From the NCBI GenBank assembly GCA_016868035.1, contig VGID01000024.1, positions 1 through 55,090 on the forward strand: a DNA stretch of 55,090 bases, given 5' to 3'. The stretch is from Betaproteobacteria bacterium (lineage in GTDB: Bacteria; Pseudomonadota; Gammaproteobacteria; Burkholderiales; SG8-41). Positions 16,232 to 24,606 of this stretch are shown piece by piece. The position numbers and the translations under genes were made by a program. Every line of letters begins with the position of its first letter. The stretch's first letter is position 1. Below the pieces are notes generated by a model. It was not told the origin of the DNA, searched no databases, and saw nothing but the letters and a program-made list of their open reading frames with translations.

Positions 16232-16978
16232 TCAGAGCCGGATGCCGCCGGGCAGCGCGCGGAACATGACCGGCATGATGCCGGTTTCGGTCGTGCGCCC
16301 GTCCGCCGACTTGCGGAACAGCACCAGCACCTGCGGCCCCTCGGGCGGGCCGATCGGCGCGATCAAGCGCCCGCCGGCCTTGAGCTGCTCGAGCAGCGCG
16401 TTGGAGACATCGGGAATCGCCATGCGCACGAGGATTGCGTCGTACGGGGCGGCGGGGCGCCAACCGTAGTAGCCGTCGGCGACGTTGACCCTGATCTTGC
16501 CGTAGCCGAGGCGGTCCAGCGTCTGCTTCGCGGTTTTCGCGACCTCGTGATGGAACTCGACGCTGTAGACGTCCGGCGTGAGCTCCGCGAGGATCGCGGT
16601 GTGGTAGCCGCCGCCGATCCCGACTTCCAGCACCCGGTCGCCCTGCTTGATCCCGAGCAGATCGGTCATCACCGCGACGAGCGAAGGCTGCGAGATCGTA
16701 GCGTCGCGCCCGACCGGAAGCGGCCGGTCGAGATAGGAATAGGAGCGCAGCTCGGGAGGCGCGAACTCGTGGCGCGGCACCTTGCCGAGCGCCGCGATCA
16801 CGCGCGGATCCACTGCCGGAGCCCCGGTCTTCACGCGCATCTGGTTGATCGTCTTCTCGATGGCCTCGGTCAGCAGCCGGCGCATCTCCGTGAAATCGGC
16901 CGCATCCTGCGCGAACGCCGCGGAGGCGATCACCGCGGCCAGGGCGGCGACGAGGCAACGGGAGCGGAGAGTCGTCAT
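16232..16978 (-). CDS. Exported protein-L-isoaspartate O-methyltransferase-like protein
   Basis: A 248-residue protein. The first 23 or so residues (MTTLRSRCLVAALAAVIASAAFA) look like a signal peptide. The rest has the PCMT pattern: HEFAPPELRSYSYLDRPLPV, QPSLVAVMTDLL, the SAM motif VLEVGIGGGYHTA, and GRLIAPIGPPEG. PCMT repairs isoaspartyl residues with S-adenosylmethionine. Export is puzzling, because SAM is cytoplasmic; two other exported methyltransferase-like proteins are in this window. It is convergent with the first selenoprotein gene. Confidence 0.82.
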   Translation of the reverse strand: MTTLRSRCLVAALAAVIASAAFAQDAADFTEMRRLLTEAIEKTINQMRVKTGAPAVDPRVIAALGKVPRHEFAPPELRSYSYLDRPLPVGRDATISQPSLVAVMTDLLGIKQGDRVLEVGIGGGYHTAILAELTPDVYSVEFHHEVAKTAKQTLDRLGYGKIRVNVADGYYGWRPAAPYDAILVRMAIPDVSNALLEQLKAGGRLIAPIGPPEGPQVLVLFRKSADGRTTETGIMPVMFRALPGGIRL

Positions 16979-17097
16979 GATCGAACCGATGGTGGGGCCG
17001 GCGATGGTCCGTGTCAACGGGGCGCGGGGCGGGACGCCGCTTTTCCGTTCCGGGCGTTCCGGGTGTAATCTCGCGCTCGTGACCGGAAAGACCCGCC

Positions 17098-17964
17098 ATG
17101 GCCCTGAACCTGCGTAAGCTCTCGCACGCGCTCGGCGCGGAAGTTTGCGGGTTGGATGTGTCGAAGCCGATGAGCGAGGCGGGCTTCGGCGAGATCTACC
17201 AGGCGTTCCTGCGGTACAACATCCTGCTGTTCCGCGATCAGAACATTACGCGCGAGCAGCACATCGAGTTCAGCAGGCGCTTCGGCGAGCTCGACCGGCA
17301 CGACGCGCTGCCGCGCGACCGCCATCCCCGGCATCCCGAGATCCTGATGGTGACGAACGAGCCCAAGCCCGACGGTGCGCCCTCCGACACCAAGTACACG
17401 GGCCGGCAGTGGCACTCCGACATGTCGTTTACGCTCGTGCCCTCGCTCGGGTCGCTGCTCCGTTGCCTCAGCGTCCCCGAGGTCGGGGGCGACACGATGT
17501 TCGCCAACATGTACCTCGCCTACGAAACGCTGTCCGACGGCATGAAGAGGCTGATCGCCGGCCTGCACGGGATCCATCTCTCCGGCACGCGCAAGATCGC
17601 GAACACCGAGACCGGCGTGCCGCGCGCCGAGGAGCAGCGGCGCATCAATCCGCCGGTAGCGCAGCCGGTGGTGCGCGTGCATCCCGAGACCGGGAGAAAG
17701 GCGCTCTACATCGGCGAGAAGGTGAAGCGCTTCGAGGGGATGACCGAGGAGGAGAGCAAGCCGCTCATCGATTACCTGGTCGCGCACGCCACGCGCCCGG
17801 AATTCGTCTACCGCCACCGCTGGCGCAAGGACGACGTGATGGTGTGGGACAACCGCTGCACGATGCATCTCGCGCTCGGGGACTTCGACGAAACCCAGCT
17901 GCGTCACATGGAGCGCACGACGGTGCTCGGCACGCCGTCGGGCCGCGTCGCGCAGGGCGCGTGA
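17098..17964 (+). CDS. TauD/TfdA-family Fe(II)/2-oxoglutarate dioxygenase
   Basis: A 288-residue non-haem iron dioxygenase. The iron ligands are His106 and Asp108 in WHSDMSF and His257 in TMHLALGDFD; Arg273 in MERTTV is the likely 2-oxoglutarate anchor. The N-terminus (LGAEVCGLDVSKP) is typical of the family, which includes taurine, 2,4-D and sulfate-ester dioxygenases. The substrate cannot be told. The gene ends in a strong bidirectional terminator and is divergent from the exported PCMT gene. Confidence 0.92.
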   Translation: MALNLRKLSHALGAEVCGLDVSKPMSEAGFGEIYQAFLRYNILLFRDQNITREQHIEFSRRFGELDRHDALPRDRHPRHPEILMVTNEPKPDGAPSDTKYTGRQWHSDMSFTLVPSLGSLLRCLSVPEVGGDTMFANMYLAYETLSDGMKRLIAGLHGIHLSGTRKIANTETGVPRAEEQRRINPPVAQPVVRVHPETGRKALYIGEKVKRFEGMTEEESKPLIDYLVAHATRPEFVYRHRWRKDDVMVWDNRCTMHLALGDFDETQLRHMERTTVLGTPSGRVAQGA

Positions 17965-18004
17965 AGCGCGGCGCCGATCGTCCGCGCGCGGCGGTCCGGC
18001 AATG

Positions 18005-18036
18005 AAAAAGGCCCGCTTTGCGCGGGCCTTTTTTTC
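18005..18036. terminator. Bidirectional Rho-independent terminator
   Basis: An A-tract at 18005-18009, stem GGCCCGC / GCGGGCC (18010-18016 and 18022-18028) with a TTTGC loop, and a run of eight T at 18029-18036. It lies between the convergent dioxygenase and glycine-zipper genes and can serve both. Confidence 0.9.
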
Positions 18037-18057
18037 ATCCCCGGGTCACCGGGGCTC

Positions 18058-18624
18058 TCAGCACTTGTAGTGGCCCTTGGCCCAGCCCTTGCCGGGATGA
18101 TCCTTGCCCTTGTGCTTCCTCTTGCACTTCTCGTCGTAATCGTCGCCCGCGCGGTAGCTCACGTTCACGCCCGGGACGGATCCCTGGACCTTCACCGTTC
18201 CCGCGTTTGCACGCGGGGCCGCAGCCGCACCGGCAGCCGGCGCCGGGCTCTGGCTCGTGGTCGCGAGGTTCTTGCCGACGACCGCACCCGCCGCGCCGCC
18301 TGCGCCGGCACCGACGACCGCGCCGGTGCCACCGCCCATGGAATGCCCGACCGCCGCTCCGGCGCCGCCGCCGACCGCGCCGCCGATCATCGCGCCGGTT
18401 TTCCCTTGACCCTGCGTTGTAGTAGCCGCGCCCGCTGCCCCGCCGACCGCGCCGCCGACGATGGCGCCGCTCTTGCCGCCGACCGCCTGGCCGACGGCGG
18501 CACCACCTGCGCCGCCCACGCCGCCACCCACCGCAGTGGCGAGATCGCTCGCCGCCGCGGCCGAGGCGAACAGGCCAAGCGCGAGCGCCCCAAGTAACCG
18601 TTTTGCACCATCGCCATGCTTCAT
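18058..18624 (-). CDS. Secreted glycine-zipper protein
   Basis: A 188-residue protein. A signal peptide (about 1-25, ending SAAAA) is followed by a Gly/Ala-rich region (about 30-120) with repeated GGAVGGAAGA and GAVVGAGAGGA units, the glycine-zipper type found in envelope-associated proteins. A short Pro/Ala linker follows, then a basic, Cys-containing tail (EKCKRKHKGKDHPGKGWAKG, final Cys). It probably sits in or near the envelope. The function is unknown. It is convergent with the dioxygenase, with a shared terminator. Confidence 0.8.
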   Translation of the reverse strand: MKHGDGAKRLLGALALGLFASAAAASDLATAVGGGVGGAGGAAVGQAVGGKSGAIVGGAVGGAAGAATTTQGQGKTGAMIGGAVGGGAGAAVGHSMGGGTGAVVGAGAGGAAGAVVGKNLATTSQSPAPAAGAAAAPRANAGTVKVQGSVPGVNVSYRAGDDYDEKCKRKHKGKDHPGKGWAKGHYKC

Positions 18625-18839
18625 CTCCGATCTCCTTCCCCCGAGCCTCGCCCCGGCGGCTCCCGCCGCACAGCCGGCTCGTAGTTCCGCTTATCGTGCG
18701 CCAATTTCCCCGAATGCGCTGTGAAGATCCTCACGATTCGCCTGCGCCGATGCCGGACAAGCGGTAATAATCCTCAGATGCCTGGCCGTGCGCATCGCCA
18801 TGCCAACCGGCGCGCGCTAACATATTCGCCGGTACGTGT

Positions 18840-19445
18840 ATGAGGCAGGCGCGGCTGAAATTCCTCCTCGCGTGGGGCGCGATCGCAACCGCGCTCGCGG
18901 CCCCGGGCGCGCTCGCCCAGTTCAATCCGTTCACCATTCTCGGGGAAGTCGTGTCCACGGCGATGGACGTTCGCACCATGGCCGAGGTCAGGAACGACAT
19001 CGCGATCTCCGCCGGCGTGAACCAGACGCTCCTCGACGACGAGCGCGCACAGTGGAAGGGCGTCACGGTGCTCGTGTTCGCGCAACACGTCGTGCTCGCC
19101 GGGGCGGTGCGCACGGCCGAGGCGCGCAAGATCGCCGAGGACGCGGCGCGCAGCGACGAGCGCGTGCGCTCGCTCCGCAACGATCTGATCGTGATCAAGA
19201 AGCCCGGCGAGGAGGGCAGCTTCGTCAGGGACAAGGCAACCGACGTGAAGATCAACGCGAAGCTCACCGCGGCCGAGGGCGTCAGCTCGGTCAACATGCG
19301 CTGGAAGACGGTGAACGGAGAAGTCGTGCTGATGGGCGTTGCGCGGTCCGACGAGGAAGCGCAACTCGCCGTGGCCAAGATCAGGGAGATCGAGGAAGTC
19401 AAGGGCGTGAAGAGCCGCCTGCGCATCGTTCCGAAGAAGGAGTAG
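18840..19445 (+). CDS. Exported BON-domain protein
   Basis: A 201-residue protein with a signal peptide (about 1-26, ending GALA-QF). Two BON-like domains follow: one around VRNDIAISAGVNQTLLDDER to LRNDLIVIKK, the other from DVKINAKLTAAEGVSSVN to VKSRLRIVPKKE. Both show the alternating ALTGxVxSxxEA-like pattern (VLMGVARSDEEAQLAVAKI). BON domains bind phospholipid in the envelope (OsmY/DolP type). It lies 105 bp upstream of the second selenoprotein gene on the same strand and may be transcribed with it. Confidence 0.85.
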   Translation: MRQARLKFLLAWGAIATALAAPGALAQFNPFTILGEVVSTAMDVRTMAEVRNDIAISAGVNQTLLDDERAQWKGVTVLVFAQHVVLAGAVRTAEARKIAEDAARSDERVRSLRNDLIVIKKPGEEGSFVRDKATDVKINAKLTAAEGVSSVNMRWKTVNGEVVLMGVARSDEEAQLAVAKIREIEEVKGVKSRLRIVPKKE

Positions 19446-19550
19446 CCGGACGCCGGCGCACGCTGGACGAAGCGCGGCCGGCGCGTCAAGATTGATCCCG
19501 GGCGGCCGCGCCCGCGGTGCCCGAGTTTCCCAACCGAACAGGAGTGCGCG

Positions 19551-20081
19551 ATGGTATTGCTCTACGACCCCACGGCGCCGCGGGGCCCGGACGCGGGAGA
19601 GGCGGGCCCGAAGCTCAAGGCACTCGCCGGCAGCGTGGTCGGGTTCATCGACAACGCGAAGCCCAATTTCAACCACCTCGTGGACGACCTGGCCGAGCTG
19701 CTGGTTTCGCAGTACGGGGTGGCGAAGGTGATCAAGCGCAGAAAGTCGTCGGCCTCGATCCCGGCGCCCGCTGAGGTGGTGCGCGAGCTGGCCGACCAGT
19801 GCGGCCTGGTGATCGCCGGCTCCGGCGACTGAGGTTCCTGCGCGTCGTGGAGTGTCCACGACAGCATAGAAGTCGCGAAGCGCGGACGTGCCGCGGTCAC
19901 GATCTGCTCCACCGCCTTTACCACGCTCGGCCGCGCGCAGGCCGCGGCGCTGGGCAACCCGGCGCTGCCGATCGCGGTGATCCCGCACCCGTTCGGAGGG
20001 CGCGGCCGCGCGGAAGTGCGCGAGATCGCCGAACGGTGCGCGGCGGACATCGCGCAGCTCGTCACCACGGGGGGCTCGTGA
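19551..20081 (+). CDS. UGSC-family selenoprotein, copy 2 (UGA codon 94 read as Sec)
   Basis: A 176-residue protein with an in-frame TGA at 19830-19832, giving SGDUGSCASWSVHDS. The length is one residue less than copy 1, with Sec at a matching place. The frame continues for 82 codons through IPHPFGGRGRAEVREIAERC to a real TGA stop at 20079-20081. A hairpin of the same geometry as in copy 1 follows the Sec codon. After UGSC this copy has ASWS where copy 1 has TSCC, so only Sec and the first Cys are shared. An AGGAG site precedes the ATG. The stop overlaps the GTG start of the partner gene. Confidence 0.9.
19844..19862 (+). promoter_or_regulatory. bSECIS-like hairpin, copy 2
   Basis: GTCGTGG-AGTGT-CCACGAC: a perfect 7-bp stem with a 5-nt loop beginning 19 nt after the UGA, G at loop position 2. 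Compared with copy 1 the closing base pair is G-C instead of C-G, a compensated change that keeps the stem while the encoded residues differ. Confidence 0.85.
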
Positions 20082-21181
20082 GCCGCGGCGGAGGCGGCGA
20101 GGAGGCGGCCCGCGGACAGGCGGAGGAGCGCGCCGCCCGGATCGAGGCACCCGAGGACATCGAGGCGATCAACCGCCTCTACCGTGAGCGCAGGTGGAGC
20201 GACGGTCTGCCCGTGGTGCCGCCGACGGTCGAGCGCGTCGAGCGCATGCTCGCGCACACGCGCCGGGCGCGGCACGAGATTATCGCGCGGATCGCGCCGG
20301 GCTTCGGAGCGGCGACGGTCGAGCGCATCGCGATCAACGCCGTGCTCGCGGGATGCGATCCGGAGTGCCTGGACGTCCTGATCGCCGCAGTGGACGCGGT
20401 CGCGGCGCCCGAATTCAACCTGCAGGGAATACAGGCCACCACGAACCCGGTTGCGGTGTGGATGGTGGTCAACGGCCCCGTCGCGGCCCGGTTGGGCGTG
20501 AACGGCGCGTTCAACTGCCTCGGCCCGGGTCCGTGGGCGAATGCGGCGATCGGGCGCGCGCTGCGGCTGCTGCTGCAGAACGTCGGCGGCGCGCACGCGG
20601 GCGAGATGGACCGCGCGACGCACGGGCAGCCCGGTAAATACACCTTCTGCTGCGCCGAGAACGAAGCGGCGAATCCGTGGGAACCGCTGCACGTGGAGCG
20701 CGGATACCGGCGCGAGGCGGGCACCGTCACCGTGGTCGGCGCCGAAGGCACGATGAACATGAACACCCACACGAAGGACGCGTCCGAGCTGCTGCGAGCG
20801 ATCGCGGAGACCATGCAGCATCCGCCGAGCAACGAGTACTGCCATGGCGGAGAACCGTGGCTGATCCTCTCGCCCGAGCACGCCGAAATCCTCAAGGCGG
20901 CCGGGCTGACGAAGGCCCAGGTCAAGCGCCGCCTGTGGGAGCTCTCGAAGATGCCGGCGCGGCGCATGACCGACAAGGATCTGCTGCGGGTGGAGGCGTC
21001 GCGCAAAAAGGAGCTTGGAGAAATCGGCCCCGACACGCTGCTTCCGGTTTCTTCGCGCCCGGAAGACATCTGGATCGTGGTCGCCGGCGGGCCCGGAACG
21101 CACTCGGTCTACGTGCCCAGCTACGGCACCACCCGGGCGGTGACCCGCGAAATCGTGCAAGACGCCCGGCGTCCGCAGTGA
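20078..21181 (+). CDS. UGSC-selenoprotein partner protein, copy 2
   Basis: A 367-residue paralogue of the protein at 14415-15542, sharing WSDGLPVVPPT, AGCDPEC (Cys93), NLQGIQATTN, IGRALRLLLQNVGG, GQPGKYTFCCAENE (Cys191), LSPEH and a C-terminal DIWIVVAGGPG. The GTG start at 20078 overlaps the selenoprotein stop in GTGA, so translation is probably coupled. The first 20 residues are charged and differ from copy 1. The family is unnamed to me. The repeated pairing with a UGSC selenoprotein suggests a two-subunit enzyme (inference). Confidence 0.75.
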   Translation: MSRGGGGEEAARGQAEERAARIEAPEDIEAINRLYRERRWSDGLPVVPPTVERVERMLAHTRRARHEIIARIAPGFGAATVERIAINAVLAGCDPECLDVLIAAVDAVAAPEFNLQGIQATTNPVAVWMVVNGPVAARLGVNGAFNCLGPGPWANAAIGRALRLLLQNVGGAHAGEMDRATHGQPGKYTFCCAENEAANPWEPLHVERGYRREAGTVTVVGAEGTMNMNTHTKDASELLRAIAETMQHPPSNEYCHGGEPWLILSPEHAEILKAAGLTKAQVKRRLWELSKMPARRMTDKDLLRVEASRKKELGEIGPDTLLPVSSRPEDIWIVVAGGPGTHSVYVPSYGTTRAVTREIVQDARRPQ

Positions 21182-21202
21182 ACGCAACCGAAAGAAGAAA
21201 GC

Positions 21203-21385
21203 ATGAATGACCTCGAGCTCGTCTGGGACTACGTGTCCCGTTGCGCCGGCGGCGCGCTGGCGCTCTCCGAATGCAAGCCGGTATGGCAGCTCGCCGTGAT
21301 CGCATTGCTGCTCGGTATCGCCGTCACGGCGCTGATCGTGGCCCGGTTACGGTCGAGAAGGGCCGGCCTCGCTCGCAATCGCTGA
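21203..21385 (+). CDS. Small single-span membrane protein
   Basis: A 60-residue protein with one hydrophobic segment (VWQLAVIALLLGIAVTALIVA, about 27-47) and a basic C-terminus (RLRSRRAGLARNR), so the C-terminal end is probably cytoplasmic. Two Cys lie before the membrane segment. It follows the second UGSC-partner gene by 21 bp on the same strand and precedes a DoxX-like gene. I do not recognise the family. Confidence 0.6.
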   Translation: MNDLELVWDYVSRCAGGALALSECKPVWQLAVIALLLGIAVTALIVARLRSRRAGLARNR

Positions 21386-21406
21386 GAATTCGGGTCAGGA
21401 GTGGTT

Positions 21407-21790
21407 ATGTACGGCGATGCGTCATGGCTCGACACCGCGGGGCGCCTGCTACTCGGCTCCTTTTTCCTGGTGGCAGGCCTGGGCAACCTGCCGCGCGAGC
21501 GGGTGCAGGAGCACCTCGCGCGCATGGTCGCGGCGGGCACGCCGTATCCGGTGCTCCTGCACTGGACCGGCATCGCGCTGCAGTTCGCCGGCTCCGCGCT
21601 GGTGCTCGGCAACTGGCACGCCGAGATCGGCGTCTATATCCTGATCGCGTTCACCGTCGGTGCGTCCGTGATCTTCCATCGTTTCTGGAACGTGGCGGAC
21701 CCCGTGAAACGCAACATGGGCCGGATCTCCCTGACCTACAATATCGGCATGGTGGGCGCATTGCTGCTGCTCCTGGGAAACGTGAGGTGA
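21407..21790 (+). CDS. DoxX-family membrane protein
   Basis: A 127-residue protein with four hydrophobic segments. The DoxX pattern is clear: RLLLGSFFLVAGLGNL in the first helix, then AAGTPYPVLLHWTGIALQFAGSALVLGNWH, and a final GMVGALLLLLGNV helix. DoxX-like proteins are inner-membrane subunits of poorly defined redox or respiratory complexes. AGGAG at 21397-21401 places the start at the ATG at 21407 rather than the GTG six bases upstream. It lies in the same run of genes as the second selenoprotein. Confidence 0.82.
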   Translation: MYGDASWLDTAGRLLLGSFFLVAGLGNLPRERVQEHLARMVAAGTPYPVLLHWTGIALQFAGSALVLGNWHAEIGVYILIAFTVGASVIFHRFWNVADPVKRNMGRISLTYNIGMVGALLLLLGNVR

Positions 21791-21794
21791 CGGC

Positions 21795-21989
21795 TTGCAG
21801 CGCATGGTGACCCGCGCGCGGCAGACGGTGCATTCCGGTCCAGGCTGGCTACGCACGGCTGTTTTGCACCGCCCTGCTCTTGCCATACTCGCGCTGTGTC
21901 TGCTCGTTGCCGGCTGCGCAGTGTCATTCGGCATCTCGAACAGCCCGGACTGGTGCCCGAATCCCAAGAGCACGGTGCCGTGCCCGTGA
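21795..21989 (+). CDS. Small lipoprotein-like protein
   Basis: A 64-residue protein with a hydrophobic stretch followed by a lipobox-like LVAGC (Cys41), after a fairly long basic N-terminus. The mature part would be only about 24 residues and contains two more Cys (DWCPN, VPCP). The first ATG lies four bases after the DoxX stop; an ATG three codons further is possible. It may be a small lipoprotein, but the long N-region before the hydrophobic core makes this uncertain. Confidence 0.5.
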   Translation: MQRMVTRARQTVHSGPGWLRTAVLHRPALAILALCLLVAGCAVSFGISNSPDWCPNPKSTVPCP

Positions 21990-22045
21990 GCGCCGCGGGC
22001 GCGGCATGACCGGTCCGCGCGGGCGCGGGATGCTACGATAGACGC

Positions 22046-23833
22046 GTGGCATCGCCAGCAGCTTTCGTCCCGCCCCCCAAGGGCGACATCGCGCAGCTCG
22101 CGCGCCTGGGACGGTTCCTCGTGCCGTACCGGCTGCGCATCGGCGGCGCGCTCGCCGCGCTCACGGTCGCCGCGGGCTGCGTGCTCGCGCTGGGGCAGGG
22201 GCTGCGTCACGTCGTGGACGCGGGCTTCGGCAGCGGCGACCCGCAGCTGCTGAACGCCGCGCTCGCGGGGATCGTCGCGGTGGCGGTCGTGCTTGCATGC
22301 GCGACGTGGGCGCGCTTCTATCTCATGATGAGCACGGGCGAGCGCGTGATTGCCGACGTGCGCAAGCAGGTTTTTTCGCACGTGCTTGCGTTGACGCCCG
22401 CGTTCTACGATGCGGCGCGCACCGGCGAGATCGCCTCCCGGCTCACCAACGACAGCGAGCAGATCCGGCAGGTGATCGGCTTCGGCTTCTCCATGTTCCT
22501 GAGAAGCACCCTGATGATGACGGGGGCGCTCGTGCTGCTGTTCGCGACCAGCGCGAAGCTCGCCGCGCTGATCGTGCTCGGCGTGCCCGCGACGCTGGTG
22601 CCGATCCTGCTGCTGGGGCGCCAGGTGCGGCATCTTTCGCGCACGAACCAGGACCGGGTGGCGGACGTCTCCGCGCACGTGGACGAGTCCCTGCACGAGA
22701 TCCGCACGGTGCAGGCCTACCGCCACGAGGACCGCACGCGCAGCCGCTTCGACGCGGCGGCGGAGGCCGCGTACGGCGCGGGCGCGCGCCGCATCCACGT
22801 GAAGGCGTGGCTGATCTCGCTGGTCATCCTCATCGGGTTCTGCGCGGTGGGGGTAATCCTGTGGATCGGCGGGCACGACGTGCTCGCGGGACGCATGAGC
22901 GCCGGCGAACTCTCCGCCTTCGTGTTCTACGCGGTGATCGTCGCCACCGGCGCGGGCACCGTCTCCGAGGTGTGGGGCGAGATCCAGCGCGCCGCGGGCG
23001 CGACCGAGCGGCTGATGGAGCTGCTCGACACGCGGCCCGCCATCGCCGCCGCGGCCCCGGTCATCAAGCTCCCCGCCCGCGTCTCGGGCGCCATTCGCTT
23101 CGACGACGTTACCTTCGCCTATCCGAGCCGCCCGGAGGTCACGGCGCTGGGGCCGGTTTCCTTCCGGATCGGCCAGGGCGAGCGCGTGGCGCTCGTGGGC
23201 CCTTCCGGAGCGGGCAAATCCACCGTTTTCGCGCTGATCCTGCGCTTCTACGATCCCGGATCGGGCCGCATCCTCGTGGACGGCGCGGACATCCGGCACT
23301 GCGATCCGCAGGACCTGCGCCGCCAGATCGCGCTCGTGCCGCAGGATCCGGTGATCTTCGCCGCAAGCGTCGCCGACAACGTTCGCTTCGGGAAACCGGA
23401 TGCGACGTTCGACATGGTGCGCGATGCGTGCGCCGCCGCGCACGCGCTGGAATTCGTCGAGCGCCTGCCGCAGGGGTTCGACACCGATCTCGGCGAGCGC
23501 GGCGTGAAGCTCTCCGGGGGCCAGCGCCAGCGAATCTCGATCGCGCGCGCGATCCTCGCCGACCGGCCGGTGCTGCTGCTCGACGAGGCGACGAGCTCGC
23601 TCGACGCGGAGAGCGAGGGCCAGGTCGCCGCCGCGCTCGAGCGGCTCGCGCGCGGGCGCACCACGCTCGTCATCGCGCACCGGCTCGCGACCGTGCGCAA
23701 TGCCGAGCGCATCATCGTGCTCGACCGCGGGCGTATTCATTCCGTCGGCACGCACAGCGAGCTGCTGCGGGCCGACGGGCTCTACGCGCATCTCGCGCGG
23801 CTGCAGTTCGTTGCCGAGGGGGAAACGGCCTGA
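22046..23833 (+). CDS. ABC transporter, fused permease and ATPase (MsbA-like)
   Basis: A 595-residue half-transporter. An N-terminal six-helix exporter domain (about 25-310) is followed by an ATPase domain with Walker A GPSGAGKS at 385-392, the signature LSGGQ at 489-493, Walker B with Asp513/Glu514, and the switch His545. It would act as a homodimer, exporting a lipid or hydrophobic compound. The start is a GTG at 22046. It is followed by a convergent CDP-alcohol phosphatidyltransferase gene. Subfamily assignment (MsbA, BmrA or other) is not possible by eye. Confidence 0.92.
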   Translation: MASPAAFVPPPKGDIAQLARLGRFLVPYRLRIGGALAALTVAAGCVLALGQGLRHVVDAGFGSGDPQLLNAALAGIVAVAVVLACATWARFYLMMSTGERVIADVRKQVFSHVLALTPAFYDAARTGEIASRLTNDSEQIRQVIGFGFSMFLRSTLMMTGALVLLFATSAKLAALIVLGVPATLVPILLLGRQVRHLSRTNQDRVADVSAHVDESLHEIRTVQAYRHEDRTRSRFDAAAEAAYGAGARRIHVKAWLISLVILIGFCAVGVILWIGGHDVLAGRMSAGELSAFVFYAVIVATGAGTVSEVWGEIQRAAGATERLMELLDTRPAIAAAAPVIKLPARVSGAIRFDDVTFAYPSRPEVTALGPVSFRIGQGERVALVGPSGAGKSTVFALILRFYDPGSGRILVDGADIRHCDPQDLRRQIALVPQDPVIFAASVADNVRFGKPDATFDMVRDACAAAHALEFVERLPQGFDTDLGERGVKLSGGQRQRISIARAILADRPVLLLDEATSSLDAESEGQVAAALERLARGRTTLVIAHRLATVRNAERIIVLDRGRIHSVGTHSELLRADGLYAHLARLQFVAEGETA

Positions 23834-23875
23834 TCCGGATGGCGGCCCCGGGAGGGTGCTAGGCCGCGAAGCGCT

Positions 23876-24478
23876 TCAGGCTGCGCGCTGCGTCTTGCGC
23901 GCCGCCTTCCAGCCCCACACCCAGACATACTGGAGGCCGGATCCCGCGACCGTGAGCAGCAGCACGAGGAACAGCACCGGGAGCGCGCTGCCGGCGTCCA
24001 CGATTTCTGCCGCGGATGCAAGGACGGCGGCGACGACACCGAACTCGAGAAACGTGTTCACCTTCGACAGCGGCGTCGGCGCGATCTCCACCCGGCCCAC
24101 CACGAAATGATAGGCGACCGCGCCGGACACGATCACCGCGTCGCGCACCACGATCGCGGCGGCGAGCCAGACGGGGATGAGCTCGTGCCACGCGAGCAGC
24201 ACGACCGCAGTCAGGATGGTGAGCTTGTCGGCGAGCGGATCGAGCATGGCTCCGATCCGGGAAAACTGCTTGAGCCGGCGGGCGATGAAGCCGTCGAGGA
24301 GGTCGCTCGCCCCCGCCGCCATCAGCCCCGCGAACGCCGCCCCGTAGGCACCGGAGACGATGCAATAGGCGATCAGCGGGATGAGCAATACCCGCAGCAG
24401 GGTGATGGCATTCGGAACGGTGAGCACGGGGCTGGCCGCAGTCTGCCGGACGGTGACTGTTACATGGGTCAAAGTCAT
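23876..24478 (-). CDS. CDP-alcohol phosphatidyltransferase (PgsA-like)
   Basis: A 200-residue integral membrane enzyme. The family motif D-x2-DG-x2-AR-x8-G-x3-D-x3-D is complete (Asp59, Asp62, Gly63, Ala66, Arg67, Gly76, Asp80, Asp84). VPNAITLLRVLLIPLIAY precedes it and several further hydrophobic helices follow. Proteins of this type join a CDP-activated lipid to an alcohol such as glycerol phosphate. The ATG at 24478 is preferred to a TTG six bases earlier. It is divergent from the pncC gene. It is not necessarily the housekeeping pgsA. Confidence 0.87.
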   Translation of the reverse strand: MTLTHVTVTVRQTAASPVLTVPNAITLLRVLLIPLIAYCIVSGAYGAAFAGLMAAGASDLLDGFIARRLKQFSRIGAMLDPLADKLTILTAVVLLAWHELIPVWLAAAIVVRDAVIVSGAVAYHFVVGRVEIAPTPLSKVNTFLEFGVVAAVLASAAEIVDAGSALPVLFLVLLLTVAGSGLQYVWVWGWKAARKTQRAA

Positions 24479-24606
24479 GGTCAAGCAACGCGGCGGGTGC
24501 CGCCGCGCGGCAACCGCTGCGGGGCGTCATGCTATCCTCGAACCCGGGAAAACACGACATGGCGGATGCGAGGCCACGTTGATTCCCGGCGCCATTTATC
24601 GAACCC

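Noticed and set aside
19799-20077. N-terminal extension of the second UGSC-partner protein
   Set aside because: The extension overlaps the selenoprotein in another frame. The GTG at 20078, overlapping its stop, gives a protein that matches copy 1 in length.
21449-23791. 780-codon open frame on the minus strand opposite the ABC transporter
   Set aside because: It is a high-GC antisense shadow: His/Arg/Ala-rich with no domain, while the plus strand carries complete Walker and signature motifs.
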